From an uncultured Acidimicrobiaceae bacterium (GTDB taxonomy: Bacteria; Actinomycetota; Acidimicrobiia; Spongiisociales; UBA5794): a stretch of 64,000 bases of DNA. The stretch is taken from assembly GCA_947258375.1 (NCBI GenBank), contig CAMYIJ010000002.1, positions 3,164-67,163 of the forward strand, given 5' to 3'. Made by a program: the position numbers and the translations under genes. Positions 44,903 to 55,561 of this stretch are shown one piece after another (positions within the stretch are counted from its first letter, which is position 1; the number at the start of each line of letters is the position of its first letter). The notes beneath the pieces were generated by a model. It was not told the origin of the DNA, searched no databases, and worked only from the letters and a program-made list of their open reading frames with translations.

Positions 44903-45278
44903 CGCCTCGGTCATTGCCCCCGCGGTTGCCGATGGCGGGTCCGACGGTGTCCGCTACCGGCAACGTCTTCAGGGCGAGCAGATAGCCGCACCGGATCTGC
45001 TCCGCGTCGAGGTCATGTCTGTGATCCGTCGCCAGCTCCACGTCGGAACCGTCGACGTCACCCAGGCCGAACAAGCGGTGACGGATCTCCTCGACCTCCC
45101 CATGGCCGTGTACCCCACCGCGCCGCTGCTGCCTCGCGGCTGGCAGCTACGTGACAACCTCACCGCCTACGACGCCTGCTACATCGCTCTGGCAGAGACT
45201 CTCGGGTGTAGCCTCCTCACCGCCGACACCCGGCTCTCTCGGTCGCCCGGCACCAGATGCCCAATCGAAGTGATCTGA
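44889..45278 (+). CDS. fitB: PIN-domain toxin, VapC/FitB-like ribonuclease
   Basis: 129 aa from a GTG. The PIN acidic centre is present: Asp5 (VVDASV), Glu41 (RVEVMS), Asp95 (AYDACY) and Asp113 (TADTRL). Such toxins cleave RNA when freed from the antitoxin. All catalytic residues are intact. The 165-bp gap after it shows no recognisable feature. Confidence 0.9.
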   Translation: MLVVDASVIAPAVADGGSDGVRYRQRLQGEQIAAPDLLRVEVMSVIRRQLHVGTVDVTQAEQAVTDLLDLPMAVYPTAPLLPRGWQLRDNLTAYDACYIALAETLGCSLLTADTRLSRSPGTRCPIEVI

Positions 45279-45443
45279 CCACCGACAACGAGCGCATGAG
45301 GTGCGTGCCGATTCCGTGCGCTCGACGAAGTGGTCGCTCGTTGAGGCGCTCGCATCGGGATCAATCGACCTTCGACCTCACCATGACCGAGCACATGAGC
45401 ACACTCGATATCGTGCAATCGTGGGAACGCATAGTGGGGCCAT

Positions 45444-46049
45444 CTACGGGCTGATGTTGGCACCGCCGCTGATCTCGATATCGACCATGGGAGGGTTTCC
45501 TGAGATTGATATCGTGGCGCCGTCGGATGCACTACCGGTCACTGCTCCTGAGGCGAGCAGCGCAATCGAGGCGCCTCCCGAAGCTTCGACGTCGACCTCA
45601 ATTGCCGGCAGCGCCGTCGCATCGACATGCGATCCTCGCGTCGCCACTATCGAATAGGAAGCATCGGCCAGTCCGGTCGCTTCAACGGTCGACCCTTCGG
45701 TTGCATTCAGCACATCGAGGTGAGGGATCACCACTTCAATCGCCCGATCCCGCTCTTTCGAAAAGCTGACCTCGCGGGCCAGCTCGACGATCAGTGTGCT
45801 TCCATGGAGGCGAGTGATCAGGTGGTCCAAGACGTTGTCGTCGTAGCGGACCAGAACGGAGTGGCTCGCGCTGGAGCCGACTGCCAGCTCCACCCTGAGA
45901 CCGTCACGGACAGCGACGCTATCGAATCCATGGATGTCGCGCCCTTGCGAAACGATCGTGCCTGAACCACTGAGCTCGGAACACGAAACCAGCACCGATC
46001 CGAGCACGACCACGGCTCCGGCCACGGCAACTAGCCGGCGAATACGCAC
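45444..46049 (-). CDS. DUF2807 (head GIN) lipoprotein
   Basis: 201 aa. The signal ends in a lipobox (GSVLVSCSEL, Cys23). The mature protein begins GSGTIVSQGRDIHGFDSVAV, the common start of DUF2807 proteins, and then has repeated beta-strand units rich in Gly, Ser and Ala (ISGNPPMVDIEISGGANI). It probably forms a beta-helix on the cell surface; function unknown. No gene is in the 246 bp upstream except the hairpin at 46267. Confidence 0.85.
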   Translation of the reverse strand: MRIRRLVAVAGAVVVLGSVLVSCSELSGSGTIVSQGRDIHGFDSVAVRDGLRVELAVGSSASHSVLVRYDDNVLDHLITRLHGSTLIVELAREVSFSKERDRAIEVVIPHLDVLNATEGSTVEATGLADASYSIVATRGSHVDATALPAIEVDVEASGGASIALLASGAVTGSASDGATISISGNPPMVDIEISGGANISP

Positions 46050-46266
46050 GACGCCTCCCGTCTATCGTCTCGGGCTCTCGGCATTCGCTCTTTGCATGAA
46101 TCGGAGCGACCACATCTCGACAGCGCTTGACGATACCGGTCTGGGCCCAACATGGCCGCTCAGATCGCTCACCACACCGATGATGACACTGAAGCGATAT
46201 CGCGCACCGACGAGCGAGCGAGTCCGGCCCTACCGAGCGCCCAGCGAAAGCCGATCCGAAACCAAC

Positions 46267-46290
46267 TCGGCCAAATCCTGATTTGCCCGA
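46267..46290 (-). terminator. Stop-proximal hairpin family, copy 1
   Basis: On the minus strand the gene ending at 46296 is followed directly by GGGTTTCGGGCAAATCAGG, then ATTTGGCCGAGT. Arms TCGGGCAAATC and GATTTGGCCGA pair except for one mismatch. The same layout recurs at 51740 and 53290. Confidence 0.75.
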
Positions 46291-46295
46291 AACCC

Positions 46296-47198
46296 CTACA
46301 CCATTGCGACGGAATCGACGAAGGCTTGCAAGTGCTCGCGAGTCATGAACTTGACCTTGTCGTTGCGCCGCTCTTTTTCGTAGACGGCGTACGGGCCGTA
46401 CTTGGCGGTGAACAGCATCGCGCGGTCGGCACGCGATCCCATGAACCTCATGATGAAGCCGTCAATGGAGCGCTCATCCAGTTCGGGATGGCTGCCGGGG
46501 ACGTGCTCGACAAACTCCAAGTAGCTCGTCATGCCGCCCTTGCCGGCGAACTTGGTGCCATCGGCATGCTCGACGATCTCATAACCTGAAGCCCGCAGCA
46601 GTCCAATAATGAAGTCCTCGAGGCGCATGCCGAGGACTGAGCCGCCGGGCCCGGCAACCGCCTCGATGACCTTGGCGGGGATCTGGAGTTCCTCGGATAG
46701 GGGTGCGAGCTCATCGGCGCCGCCCTTGTATCCGCCGCCGCGGCCCAACTCCATGGCGTGGAGCGCGCCAAGGGGATCGTGGCCCTCCGCCGTCACCTCG
46801 CCGGCCAGAATCACATCCTCTTCCGAGGGAGCGTCGAGGCGGTCCATCTCCGCCGGTGCCTTGATCGGAACCGTGGCGACGGATATCGGTTGACCCGCCT
46901 GCCGGCCGTGAGCCACAACTTGCTTGACTTCGCCCAGCGGCAGATGACCGGCCTTGGCTTTGAAGATCCGCATGGCCTCGCGACCCATCAGCGACTTGAG
47001 CACGTCATCGGGACCGGCATCGGGAATCTGGGTGTCGAAGTAGACGTGGGCGGTGGCACCCTCGACCTTGAAGTCGACCTCGGACATTGCCGGAGCCGGA
47101 GGGGTCGTAAACGCTTGGGGAACGCCGCCCCGGCTCCGCACGTACAAGGCGACCGCCACCACGATGGCGACAACAATAAGCACAACTAGCGCGGGCAA
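46296..47198 (-). CDS. Membrane-anchored protein of unknown function
   Basis: 300 aa from a TTG with GAGGAGG just before it. One N-terminal membrane helix (about residues 3-22, VVLIVVAIVVAVALYV) is followed by a cytoplasmic or exterior domain rich in acidic loops. The C-terminal part (residues about 215-300, SYLEFVEHVPGS, IDGFIMRFMGSRADRAMLFT) looks like a compact alpha/beta fold. A faint resemblance to Mrr-type nuclease folds is possible, but no PD-ExK motif can be pointed out. I do not recognise the family. It lies next to whiB with a 71-bp gap. Confidence 0.65.
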   Translation of the reverse strand: MPALVVLIVVAIVVAVALYVRSRGGVPQAFTTPPAPAMSEVDFKVEGATAHVYFDTQIPDAGPDDVLKSLMGREAMRIFKAKAGHLPLGEVKQVVAHGRQAGQPISVATVPIKAPAEMDRLDAPSEEDVILAGEVTAEGHDPLGALHAMELGRGGGYKGGADELAPLSEELQIPAKVIEAVAGPGGSVLGMRLEDFIIGLLRASGYEIVEHADGTKFAGKGGMTSYLEFVEHVPGSHPELDERSIDGFIMRFMGSRADRAMLFTAKYGPYAVYEKERRNDKVKFMTREHLQAFVDSVAMV

Positions 47199-47269
47199 GT
47201 TTCCTCCTCAGACGGCACCGCTAACGCGAACCGTAGCGTAGAGGCCGCGGCCACGGACGACGAAATGCT

Positions 47270-47551
47270 TCAGGACACCTTGCGGCGCTGCGCGTCGAGA
47301 GCACGTTGCCGCCGAATGCGCCGGCGCTCTCGCTCGGACATGCCACCCCATATCCCGAACTTCTCACTACTCACGATTGCGAACTCGAGACAGTCGGGCT
47401 GAACTGAGCACTCGCGACATATCGACTTTGCCGTCCTGGTCGATGCCCCCCGCTCCGGGAAGAAGAGGTCGGGGTCGGCGCCACGGCAATTAGCCAAGTC
47501 CTGCCACGCGAGTTCCTGCGCGCTGAGGACCTCGAGCAACTGACTAAACAC
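47270..47551 (-). CDS. WhiB family iron-sulfur transcriptional regulator
   Basis: 93 aa from a GTG, with AGGAGA 7 nt upstream. Four cluster cysteines are in the family pattern: Cys22 (NCRG), Cys45 and Cys48 (CRECS) and Cys54 (DCLEF). The turn GIWGGMSERERR and a basic C-terminus (RRIRRQRALDAQRRK) complete it. WhiB proteins bind a [4Fe-4S] cluster and RNA polymerase sigma factor to control genes. It is divergent from sdhCAB, with an interrupted palindrome between them. Confidence 0.95.
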   Translation of the reverse strand: MFSQLLEVLSAQELAWQDLANCRGADPDLFFPERGASTRTAKSICRECSVQPDCLEFAIVSSEKFGIWGGMSERERRRIRRQRALDAQRRKVS

Positions 47552-47562
47552 AAGAATCTCCT

Positions 47563-47586
47563 ACACGGATGTAATTACAACGGTGT
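47563..47586. promoter_or_regulatory. Interrupted palindrome between whiB and sdhC
   Basis: ACAC (47563) and GTGT (47583) flank the perfect palindrome TGTAATTACA (47570-47579), symmetric about one centre. It lies just upstream of the whiB ribosome site, and 164 bp before sdhC. It is a likely operator. Similar half-sites recur at 52264. Confidence 0.6.
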
Positions 47587-47749
47587 GATTCTCACAACTC
47601 GGCGCGCGGCTGTCAACCCGAATCCTTTGAAATATATTGGGTTCGAGGATCAGACCGGTCCGCCGAAGGTGCCCAATGGCGCAATTGGCACTCCCGCGCG
47701 CACAAGACGCATAATGTGGCATCAATTGATTGCAGCCGAAAGGAACGCT

Positions 47750-48490
47750 GTGACGGCGACGGAATCGAAGACCGACTCCGCTGGAAAAACCCGGCGATCA
47801 CTCCCCTGGCCGATCCGCTTCTACAAGTCTGATGTCGGTAAGAAATATGTGATGGCCATCACCGGAATCATCGGTCTGGGCTTCATCGTGTTTCACATGT
47901 TGGGCAACCTTCACGCCTTCGAGGGCTCCCAGCAGCTCAACGAATATGCCGAGGGACTGCGTGAGATCGGCGAGCCAATTGCGCCGCGGACCATGCTCGT
48001 TTGGATCGGCCGCATCGGCCTGCTGGTGGCCCTGGTTCTCCACGTTCACTCGGCCTACACCCTCACTCGGTCCAACAAGCGGGCGCGGGGCGAGGTCGGC
48101 TACGAGAACGACCGCAACTACCTCGCCGCCAACTACGCCAGCAGGACCATGGGCTGGACGGGCGTCATCGTCCTTCTCTTCCTCATCTGGCACCTCGCCG
48201 ACCTAACGATCGGCATCAAGATGGCCAACCCCGACTTCTCGCGAGGCGAGGTATACGACAACCTGATCGCCAGCCTGGAGCGCTGGCCGGTATTCCTTCT
48301 GTACGTAGCCGCTCAGGGGGCCCTCGCGCTTCACATCTGGCACGGAGCGTGGAGCCTCTTCCAGAGCATCGGCATCAACAACCCGAAATTCAATCACTGG
48401 CGAGCCAACTTTGCGACGACTCTGGCGAGCATCATCGCTGTCGGCTATCTCACCGTTCCGTTCAGCATCATGTTCGGCATCATCCACTGA
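47750..48490 (+). CDS. sdhC: Succinate dehydrogenase cytochrome b subunit, b558 type
   Basis: 246 aa from the GTG at 47750 with AAAGGA upstream; the frame is open to 47585 but that part is non-coding. Five membrane helices carry histidines placed for two hemes ([33 protein letters not shown]). The size and single-chain form are those of the cytochrome b558 family (as in Bacillus and the Bacteroides-type), so no separate SdhD is expected. It heads sdhCAB. Confidence 0.92.
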   Translation: MTATESKTDSAGKTRRSLPWPIRFYKSDVGKKYVMAITGIIGLGFIVFHMLGNLHAFEGSQQLNEYAEGLREIGEPIAPRTMLVWIGRIGLLVALVLHVHSAYTLTRSNKRARGEVGYENDRNYLAANYASRTMGWTGVIVLLFLIWHLADLTIGIKMANPDFSRGEVYDNLIASLERWPVFLLYVAAQGALALHIWHGAWSLFQSIGINNPKFNHWRANFATTLASIIAVGYLTVPFSIMFGIIH

Positions 48491-48498
48491 GGGGCACC

Positions 48499-50421
48499 AT
48501 GGCAATCACACTCGACTCCAAAGTCCCCGCAGGCGATATCGCCGACAAGTGGAACAACCACCGGTTCTCGATCAAGCTGGTCAACCCGGCCAACAAACGG
48601 AAGTACAAGGTCATCGTGGTCGGCACCGGGCTCGCCGGAGCATCGGCGGCCGCATCACTCGCCGAGCTCGGCTACGAGGTCGAAGCGTTCACCTACCACG
48701 ACTCTCCTCGACGGGCCCACAGCATCGCAGCCCAGGGCGGCATCAACGCCGCGAAGAACTACACGAACGACGGCGACAGCATCCGGCGTCTCTTCTACGA
48801 CACGGTGAAGGGCGGCGACTACCGGTCCCGGGAAGCCAACGTCTATCGGCTGGCTGAGGTATCGAACGAGATCATCGACCAGGCCACCGCGCAAGGTGTC
48901 CCGTTCGCCCGCGATTACGGCGGCCTGCTCGACAACCGCTCTTTTGGCGGCGCGCAGGTCTCCCGAACCTTCTACGCCAGAGGCCAAACGGGTCAGCAGC
49001 TTCTGCTCGGTGCCTATCAAGCTCTGGCCCGGCAGGTCGGCACCGGAAATGTGAAGATGCACGTTCGCACCGAGATGCTCGACGTCGTTGTCCACGAGGG
49101 AAGGGCAGCCGGCATTGTCACGCGCGACCTCGTGACCGGTGAAGTGAAGTCGCACTCGGCGCACGCTGTCGTGCTCGCCACCGGCGGCTACGGCAACGTT
49201 TACTACCTATCCACATTGGCAATGGCGTGCAACGCCACAGCGATATGGCGGGCCCACCTCAAGGGAGCGTTGTTCGCCAATCCCTGTTTCACGCAGATCC
49301 ACCCGACGTGTATCCCGGCTTCGGACGAATTCCAATCGAAGCTCACTCTGATGTCGGAGTCGCTACGCAACGACGGTCGGATCTGGGTTCCGGAAAGCTC
49401 CGAAGACGGCCGCTCCGCGGACCAGATACCCGAAAGCGAGCGGGACTACTACCTCGAGCGGGCCTACCCCTCGTTTGGCAACCTCGTGCCACGCGATGTG
49501 GCCAGCCGAGCGGCGATGCGCATGATCGATGCAGAGCGAGGTGTCGGGCCGCTCAGGAACGGCGTCTACCTCGACTTCGCCGACGCCATCAGCCGACTGG
49601 GTCGCGATACGATCGAGGCCCGCTACGGCAATTTGTTCGAGATGTACGAGCGGATCACCGACGAGAACCCCTACGAGGTGCCGATGCGGATCTACCCGGC
49701 CCCCCACTACACAATGGGTGGACTGTGGGTGGACTACAACCTCATGACCACCGTCCCGGGCCTGTACTCGATTGGCGAGGCCAACTTCTCGGATCACGGG
49801 GCCAACCGGCTGGGCGCCAGCGCCCTGATGCAGGGTCTGGCCGATGGGTACTTCGTGCTCCCCTACACGATCGGCGACTACCTCGCCGACTTCCTCAACG
49901 TCCCGCCGGTGCCGACCGACCATGAAGCGTTCACCGAAGCCGAGCAAGCCGTCAGCGACAAGACCCGCCGGTTCCTCGAAACCAAAGGCACTCGCTCAGT
50001 CGATTGGTTCCATCGTGAGCTCGGCAAGATCATGATCGAGCATTGCGGAATGGCACGGAGCCGGCCCGGGCTCGAGAAGGCACTCAGCGAGATTCCAGCC
50101 TTACGAGAGGAATTCCGCGCCGACGTGAGAGTGCTCGGCGACTCGGCCGGCCTCAATCAGGCGCTCGAAAACGCCGGGCGGGTCAGCGACTTCTTCGAGC
50201 TCGCCGAGCTGATGTGCCAAGACGCTCTCGATCGTGAGGAGTCGGCCGGAGGCCACTTCCGGCTGGAGCACCAGACCCCGGAGGGCGAGGCGCAACGAGA
50301 CGACATCGGCTTCAGTCATGTGTCGGCCTGGGAATGGCGTGGACCCGGTGTGGCGGCGCTCAAACACAGGGAGCAGCTCGCCTTCGAATATGTGGAGTTG
50401 GCCCAAAGGAGCTACAAGTAA
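48499..50421 (+). CDS. sdhA: Succinate dehydrogenase/fumarate reductase flavoprotein subunit
   Basis: 640 aa from the ATG at 48499. It has the FAD motif [17 protein letters not shown] and covalent FAD His74 ([18 protein letters not shown]). Substrate residues lie in [29 protein letters not shown] and [18 protein letters not shown]. With SdhB and SdhC it oxidises succinate at the membrane. It begins 8 bp after sdhC and its stop shares a base with sdhB. Confidence 0.95.
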   Translation: MAITLDSKVPAGDIADKWNNHRFSIKLVNPANKRKYKVIVVGTGLAGASAAASLAELGYEVEAFTYHDSPRRAHSIAAQGGINAAKNYTNDGDSIRRLFYDTVKGGDYRSREANVYRLAEVSNEIIDQATAQGVPFARDYGGLLDNRSFGGAQVSRTFYARGQTGQQLLLGAYQALARQVGTGNVKMHVRTEMLDVVVHEGRAAGIVTRDLVTGEVKSHSAHAVVLATGGYGNVYYLSTLAMACNATAIWRAHLKGALFANPCFTQIHPTCIPASDEFQSKLTLMSESLRNDGRIWVPESSEDGRSADQIPESERDYYLERAYPSFGNLVPRDVASRAAMRMIDAERGVGPLRNGVYLDFADAISRLGRDTIEARYGNLFEMYERITDENPYEVPMRIYPAPHYTMGGLWVDYNLMTTVPGLYSIGEANFSDHGANRLGASALMQGLADGYFVLPYTIGDYLADFLNVPPVPTDHEAFTEAEQAVSDKTRRFLETKGTRSVDWFHRELGKIMIEHCGMARSRPGLEKALSEIPALREEFRADVRVLGDSAGLNQALENAGRVSDFFELAELMCQDALDREESAGGHFRLEHQTPEGEAQRDDIGFSHVSAWEWRGPGVAALKHREQLAFEYVELAQRSYK

Positions 50422-51182
50422 TGGATGTCAAGCTACGAGTCTGGCGCCAGAACGGGCCATCCGGCGATGGGGCTTTCAAAGAGTACGACGCCAAGGGCAT
50501 CAGCCCGGAAGCGTCCTTCCTCGAGATGCTCGACATCGTCAACGAGGAGCTGACGGCGGCCGGAGTAGAGCCGATTGCGTTCGATCACGATTGCCGTGAA
50601 GGCATCTGCGGGACGTGCGGATTGATGATCAACGGCCAACCCCACGGTCCGCAACAGGGAACTGCCACCTGCCAGCTCCACATGCGTAAGTTCGCCGACG
50701 GCGACACAATCGTCATCGAACCTTGGCGAGCCGCCGCCTTCCCGGTTGTGCAAGATCTGGTGGTCGATCGCAGCGCCTTCGATCGCATCATCGAGGCCGG
50801 CGGTTACATCAGCGTCGCCACCGGGGCGGCGCCCGACGCCAACCTCACGCGGGTGCCGCGAGACGCCGCCGAAGCCTCAATGGATGTCGCCGCCTGTATC
50901 GGTTGCGGAGCGTGCGTTGCTTCGTGCCCCAATAGTGCCGCTCAGCTGTTCACGGCGGCGAAGATGGCGCATCTCAACCTCCTCCCCCAGGGTCAGCCGG
51001 AGCGCTTCGACCGTGCGCTCGCCATGGTCGACGTGATGGAGGAGTTTTTCGGATCGTGCACCAACCACGGTGAATGCGAAACGGCTTGCCCCAAGGGAAT
51101 CTCGATCGACTACATCGCCCACATGAACCGGGATTATGTACGGGCCCAGCGCGCCAACGTGCGCCTCGCAGGGCAGCGGTAA
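50421..51182 (+). CDS. sdhB: Succinate dehydrogenase iron-sulfur subunit
   Basis: 253 aa from the ATG at 50421 (TAATG overlap with sdhA). The [2Fe-2S] site has Cys58, Cys63, Cys66 and Cys84. The other clusters use Cys159, 162, 165, 169 ([12 protein letters not shown]) and Cys213, 219, 223. The protein resembles the b558-type partner. The 164 bp after the gene hold no clear signal, though the first bases (GGGATTTCG, then AGGATT) vaguely resemble the hairpin family. Confidence 0.94.
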   Translation: MDVKLRVWRQNGPSGDGAFKEYDAKGISPEASFLEMLDIVNEELTAAGVEPIAFDHDCREGICGTCGLMINGQPHGPQQGTATCQLHMRKFADGDTIVIEPWRAAAFPVVQDLVVDRSAFDRIIEAGGYISVATGAAPDANLTRVPRDAAEASMDVAACIGCGACVASCPNSAAQLFTAAKMAHLNLLPQGQPERFDRALAMVDVMEEFFGSCTNHGECETACPKGISIDYIAHMNRDYVRAQRANVRLAGQR

Positions 51183-51346
51183 GGGATTTCGCTAGCAGCA
51201 GGATTCGCTCGAGCCGCTCGGCAACGCCATCGCCCGATGAGTTGCGGAAGCGTGGTCGTCTTTCCCATCGATCACAACCGAGATCGGGTGGCTGCCGGTC
51301 GCTTCTACACTTGGGGACAGATTCGAAACGAAAGGACCGGTCGATC

Positions 51347-51739
51347 TTGAGCGTCCAGTTTCTCAGCGAGGACTACGTGGCCGCCGCCAACGAAGCTCTC
51401 AGTAATCATGCAGGTTTCACCGGCGCCATCGCAGGGGTGGACCTGGCGTTGCAGTTCCAGGTGACCGAGATGCCAAACGGAGACGATGTGGCCTACTACG
51501 TCGACATTTCCGGGGGAGGCGGTACGGTCGGACTTGGTGAGCTCGACGACCCCGATGTCGTCGTGAAGAACAGCTACGAAACCGCCGTGGGCATCAGCAA
51601 GGGGGATCTCAACACGCAGTTGGCCTTTATGACGGGCAAGCTCGAGGTTTCGGGCAAGAACGTCTCCAAGCTGCTGCTCAACCAGGCAGCCGTCAACGAA
51701 CTGGCCAATGCGATGGCCGACATCGAAACGGAGTACTAG
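51347..51739 (+). CDS. SCP2 sterol-binding domain protein
   Basis: 130 aa from a TTG with AAAGGA 10 nt upstream. The SCP2 fold is recognisable from YYVDISGGGGTVGLGELDDPDVVV, then TQLAFMTGKLEVSGK, a pattern for small lipid-carrier proteins. The ligand is unknown. Placement after sdhCAB is probably independent. Confidence 0.85.
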   Translation: MSVQFLSEDYVAAANEALSNHAGFTGAIAGVDLALQFQVTEMPNGDDVAYYVDISGGGGTVGLGELDDPDVVVKNSYETAVGISKGDLNTQLAFMTGKLEVSGKNVSKLLLNQAAVNELANAMADIETEY

Positions 51740-51771
51740 GGGTTTCGAGCAAAATCAAGACTTGCTCGAGT
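51740..51771 (+). terminator. Stop-proximal hairpin family, copy 2
   Basis: Starts right after the stop at 51739: GGGTTTCGAGC, AAAATCAAGACTT, GCTCGAGT. The arms TCGAGCAA and TTGCTCGA pair perfectly. Compared with copy 3, both arms have changed (GGCC/GGCC to GAGC/GCTC), keeping the pairing. Confidence 0.78.
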
Positions 51772-51884
51772 GCTCCACACCGCCTCCGGTGGCGCCCTAG
51801 AGTTGTTCGAGCGCACGGGTCGCGAGGGGGATGACTGAGCCTCCCTCCTCCAAGAAGCTGTTGATACGTAAGGCCAATCGGATG

Positions 51885-51930
51885 GTTAACGCAGAAGGGA
51901 CGCACCTAGGTGCGTCCCTTCTGGGTTAAC
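51885..51930. terminator. 46-bp near-perfect palindrome between SCP2 and HU genes
   Basis: The 32-bp core (51892-51923) is a perfect palindrome with CCTAGG centre and arm CAGAAGGGACGCACCT. It is extended by GTTAAC arms with one mismatch. It sits just after the HU stop and could end transcription in both directions. There is no long T-run. Confidence 0.8.
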
Positions 51931-51945
51931 TCGGTTTCCCTTTGC

Positions 51946-52221
51946 CTAGATGTTTACTGCGTCCTTGAGAGCCTTGCCGGCCTTGAAGGCAGGTACGTTG
52001 GCCGCCGCGATCGGAACGGCGGCCCCGGTGCGGGGGTTACGTCCCATGCGAGCTGCACGGTGACGACGCTCGAACGTCCCGAAGCCGGTCAGCTGTACCT
52101 TCTCACCGCGGGCCAGAGCCCCGGTGATCGCTTCCAGGGCGGCGTCGAGCGCCGCGCCGGCTGCAGCCTTCGAGTCTCCGGTCTTTCCGGCGACTGCGTC
52201 GACTAGTTCTGCTTTGTTCAC
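51946..52221 (-). CDS. hup: HU family DNA-binding protein
   Basis: 91 aa from a GTG with AAGGAGGAGG upstream. It is a short, standard [17 protein letters not shown], then [20 protein letters not shown], and the arm [17 protein letters not shown]. It lacks the long lysine-rich tail of mycobacterial HupB. It compacts and bends the chromosome. A perfect 14-bp palindrome lies upstream at 52264. Confidence 0.95.
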   Translation of the reverse strand: MNKAELVDAVAGKTGDSKAAAGAALDAALEAITGALARGEKVQLTGFGTFERRHRAARMGRNPRTGAAVPIAAANVPAFKAGKALKDAVNI

Positions 52222-52263
52222 AAAAACCTCCTCCTTGTGAGCTGATAGCGCACGAGGTCAGAA

Positions 52264-52277
52264 TTACACGCGTGTAA
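52264..52277. promoter_or_regulatory. Perfect palindrome TTACACGCGTGTAA upstream of HU
   Basis: A 14-bp perfect palindrome at 52264-52277, 43 bp before the HU GTG and 118 bp before the divergent membrane gene. The half-site TTACA/TGTAA also occurs in the palindrome near whiB. It is a candidate regulator site; nothing else is seen in the 174-bp gap. Confidence 0.55.
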
Positions 52278-52395
52278 GACTACTCCTCCCCCCGAAATGC
52301 GGCAAGAACCGTTGCATCACAACGCATCGGCGCTTCACCCAACGACGTGCGGAGGCCGGTAGAGTGTCTGCCTCAGGAGGAAAGAGGATTCTGAG

Positions 52396-53289
52396 TTGAA
52401 ACGTGATTGGGCTCGCGCAATCGGCATCGGCGGCGCGCTCGTAGTGGTCATCTCGATCGTCTGGGAATTCGCCCGGATGCAGCCGGACAACAACTACCTG
52501 GCGAATCCATGGGCGCACCGCGGCTACGAGTCCGTCCACGGGACCATCTTCGCCACGATTGGTCTCGTCCTCCTCGTCGCGGTTTTACTCGTGGCGTCCA
52601 AAGCCAGCCAGAGTTTGTGGAACTCACTCGCGATAGTCGCCGCAATGATCATCGCCGGATGGTTGATCGCGCTCGTCTTTGCCGGGGGTGAAGACGTCAC
52701 TGTCGCGAGTGACTCCATTGTCGCCTTCCTGCTTGCGGTTGCCATCGGGATCGGAATCGCATTCGGCGCGACCCGCTACGCGGAAGCTCGCTCCCTGGAC
52801 GCGGTCGCCAACACCCTCGGCGGCGCCACCGGGACGCTGATCAAGATGGCGATCATCTTCGTTGTGACCATCTTGCTCGGCCTCATCATCGGCGATGAGA
52901 TGACGGTGCCGGCACACGTCGGCATCCTGATCATCATGGTCCTCCTGGGCGTCGTGACGAGTCTGATGAAGACACCAAGCATGGCGGCCAACCGCATGCT
53001 CATCGCCTCGGCACTCGTGGCCGGCACGGCCATCGGGTTTTCGGGAGCGGCCATTCGGTCAACGCTCATACGGCTGCAATCCGAGACGGACCCCTTCATC
53101 CCGGGTCAGTATCGGGACACGCAGGTGACATGGGGATACTTCCTCGCCAACATCGGAGTCATCCTGGTGTTCATCGGTGCCGTGATGCTGTGGGCCCGCC
53201 GCCGTGACATCGTCCAGAGCCAACAACGGGCCGCCAAACAGCGCGAAGCCGCCGAAGCCTCAGCAAGAGAGCTGGCAGCCGCACGGTGA
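52396..53289 (+). CDS. Polytopic membrane protein of unknown function
   Basis: 297 aa from a TTG at 52396 with AGGAGGAAAGAGGA upstream. About seven membrane helices are predicted, ending in a short charged coiled coil (QSQQRAAKQREAAEASAREL). I recognise no family. It is divergent from HU and converges with mdh across a hairpin of the stop-proximal family. Confidence 0.7.
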   Translation: MKRDWARAIGIGGALVVVISIVWEFARMQPDNNYLANPWAHRGYESVHGTIFATIGLVLLVAVLLVASKASQSLWNSLAIVAAMIIAGWLIALVFAGGEDVTVASDSIVAFLLAVAIGIGIAFGATRYAEARSLDAVANTLGGATGTLIKMAIIFVVTILLGLIIGDEMTVPAHVGILIIMVLLGVVTSLMKTPSMAANRMLIASALVAGTAIGFSGAAIRSTLIRLQSETDPFIPGQYRDTQVTWGYFLANIGVILVFIGAVMLWARRRDIVQSQQRAAKQREAAEASARELAAAR

Positions 53290-53320
53290 AGGTTTCGGCC
53301 AAGTCAGGATTTGGCCGAGT
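53290..53320. terminator. Stop-proximal hairpin family, copy 3
   Basis: Begins immediately after the stop at 53289: AGGTTTCGGCC, AAGTCAGGATTT, GGCCGAGT. Arms TCGGCCAAGTC and GATTTGGCCGA pair, with one G-T pair. Between converging genes it can serve both. Confidence 0.78.
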
Positions 53321-53344
53321 CGCCGCGTACCGCCTCCCGAGACT

Positions 53345-54274
53345 CTAGATCTGCTTCAGGTCCTCGACCTTTTCCTTCACGGCGACGGCGGCTTCGCGGA
53401 GGGCCGCGGTCTCGGAGTCGGTCAGGTCGACCTCAACGATTTCGCCGATACCCGAAGCGTTGAGCTTGGCGAGCACACCGAGGTAGACGCCTTCGATCCC
53501 GTACTGGCCTTCGGTCCACGCGCACACCGGCATGGTTGCGCCGGAATCGGTGAGAATGGCCTCAACCATCTTCGCTGCGGCCGCCGACGGGGCGTAGTAC
53601 GCGCTGCCGGTCTTGAGCAGCCCCACGATCTCAGCCCCACCCTTGCGAGTGCGATCGACGAGTTCATCGATCGTGGCCGCATCGAGCACGTCGGAGAGCA
53701 GCTTGCCACCGACCTTGCACAGCGACGGTACGGGGACCATCGTGTCTCCGTGGCTTCCGAGCGTTACCGCCTCGACTTCGAGGATGTCGACATCTGCTGC
53801 CTCCGAGATGAAATGGGCGAACCGGGCTGAGTCGAGCATGCCGGCCTGGCCCATCACCTTGCTGCGGGGAAGACCCGACACTTCTGCTGCGAGAGTCGTC
53901 ATCTGATCCAATGGGTTCGTAACAACGACCAGCGTTGCCTGCGGTGAGTGCTCCATGAGCTGGTTGACCACATCGGTGACGATCCCGGCGTTCACGCCGA
54001 GTAGATCCATGCGGCTCATGCCCGGCTTGCGGGGCAATCCCGCAGTGATCACGACAACATCGCTGCCCGCAGTGTCGCTGTAATCGTTGGTGCCGGTAAC
54101 GAGAGTGCGGTAGCCGAGAACGGGCCGCGATTGGTTCATGTCGAGCGCCAGACCTTGCGGCAGGCCCTCAACGATGTCGGTCATGACTACTTCATCTGCG
54201 ATGTCGGCTTCAGCCAGGCGCTGGACCGTCGTGGATCCGTACTTGCCGGCTCCAACCACTGTGACTTTGCTCAT
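53345..54274 (-). CDS. mdh: Malate dehydrogenase
   Basis: 309 aa of the LDH-like MDH group: NAD motif VTVVGAGKYGSTTV, substrate Arg in RKPGMSRMDLL, catalytic His in TLGSHGDTMVPVP. It turns malate to oxaloacetate. It is 21 bp after icd and probably its operon partner. Confidence 0.93.
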   Translation of the reverse strand: MSKVTVVGAGKYGSTTVQRLAEADIADEVVMTDIVEGLPQGLALDMNQSRPVLGYRTLVTGTNDYSDTAGSDVVVITAGLPRKPGMSRMDLLGVNAGIVTDVVNQLMEHSPQATLVVVTNPLDQMTTLAAEVSGLPRSKVMGQAGMLDSARFAHFISEAADVDILEVEAVTLGSHGDTMVPVPSLCKVGGKLLSDVLDAATIDELVDRTRKGGAEIVGLLKTGSAYYAPSAAAAKMVEAILTDSGATMPVCAWTEGQYGIEGVYLGVLAKLNASGIGEIVEVDLTDSETAALREAAVAVKEKVEDLKQI

Positions 54275-54295
54275 TGTTCAGGCCTCCTGAGGGGA

Positions 54296-55498
<1,203 letters not shown>

Positions 55499-55561
55499 GT
55501 TTGACTGCTCTCCTGTCACGACGTTTGGACGCAAGCGTAGCCGGAGCGCTGAACCCGAAAG

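Noticed and set aside
45279..45443. Possible small gene after the PIN toxin
   Set aside because: Short frames there have no ribosome site or coding pattern.
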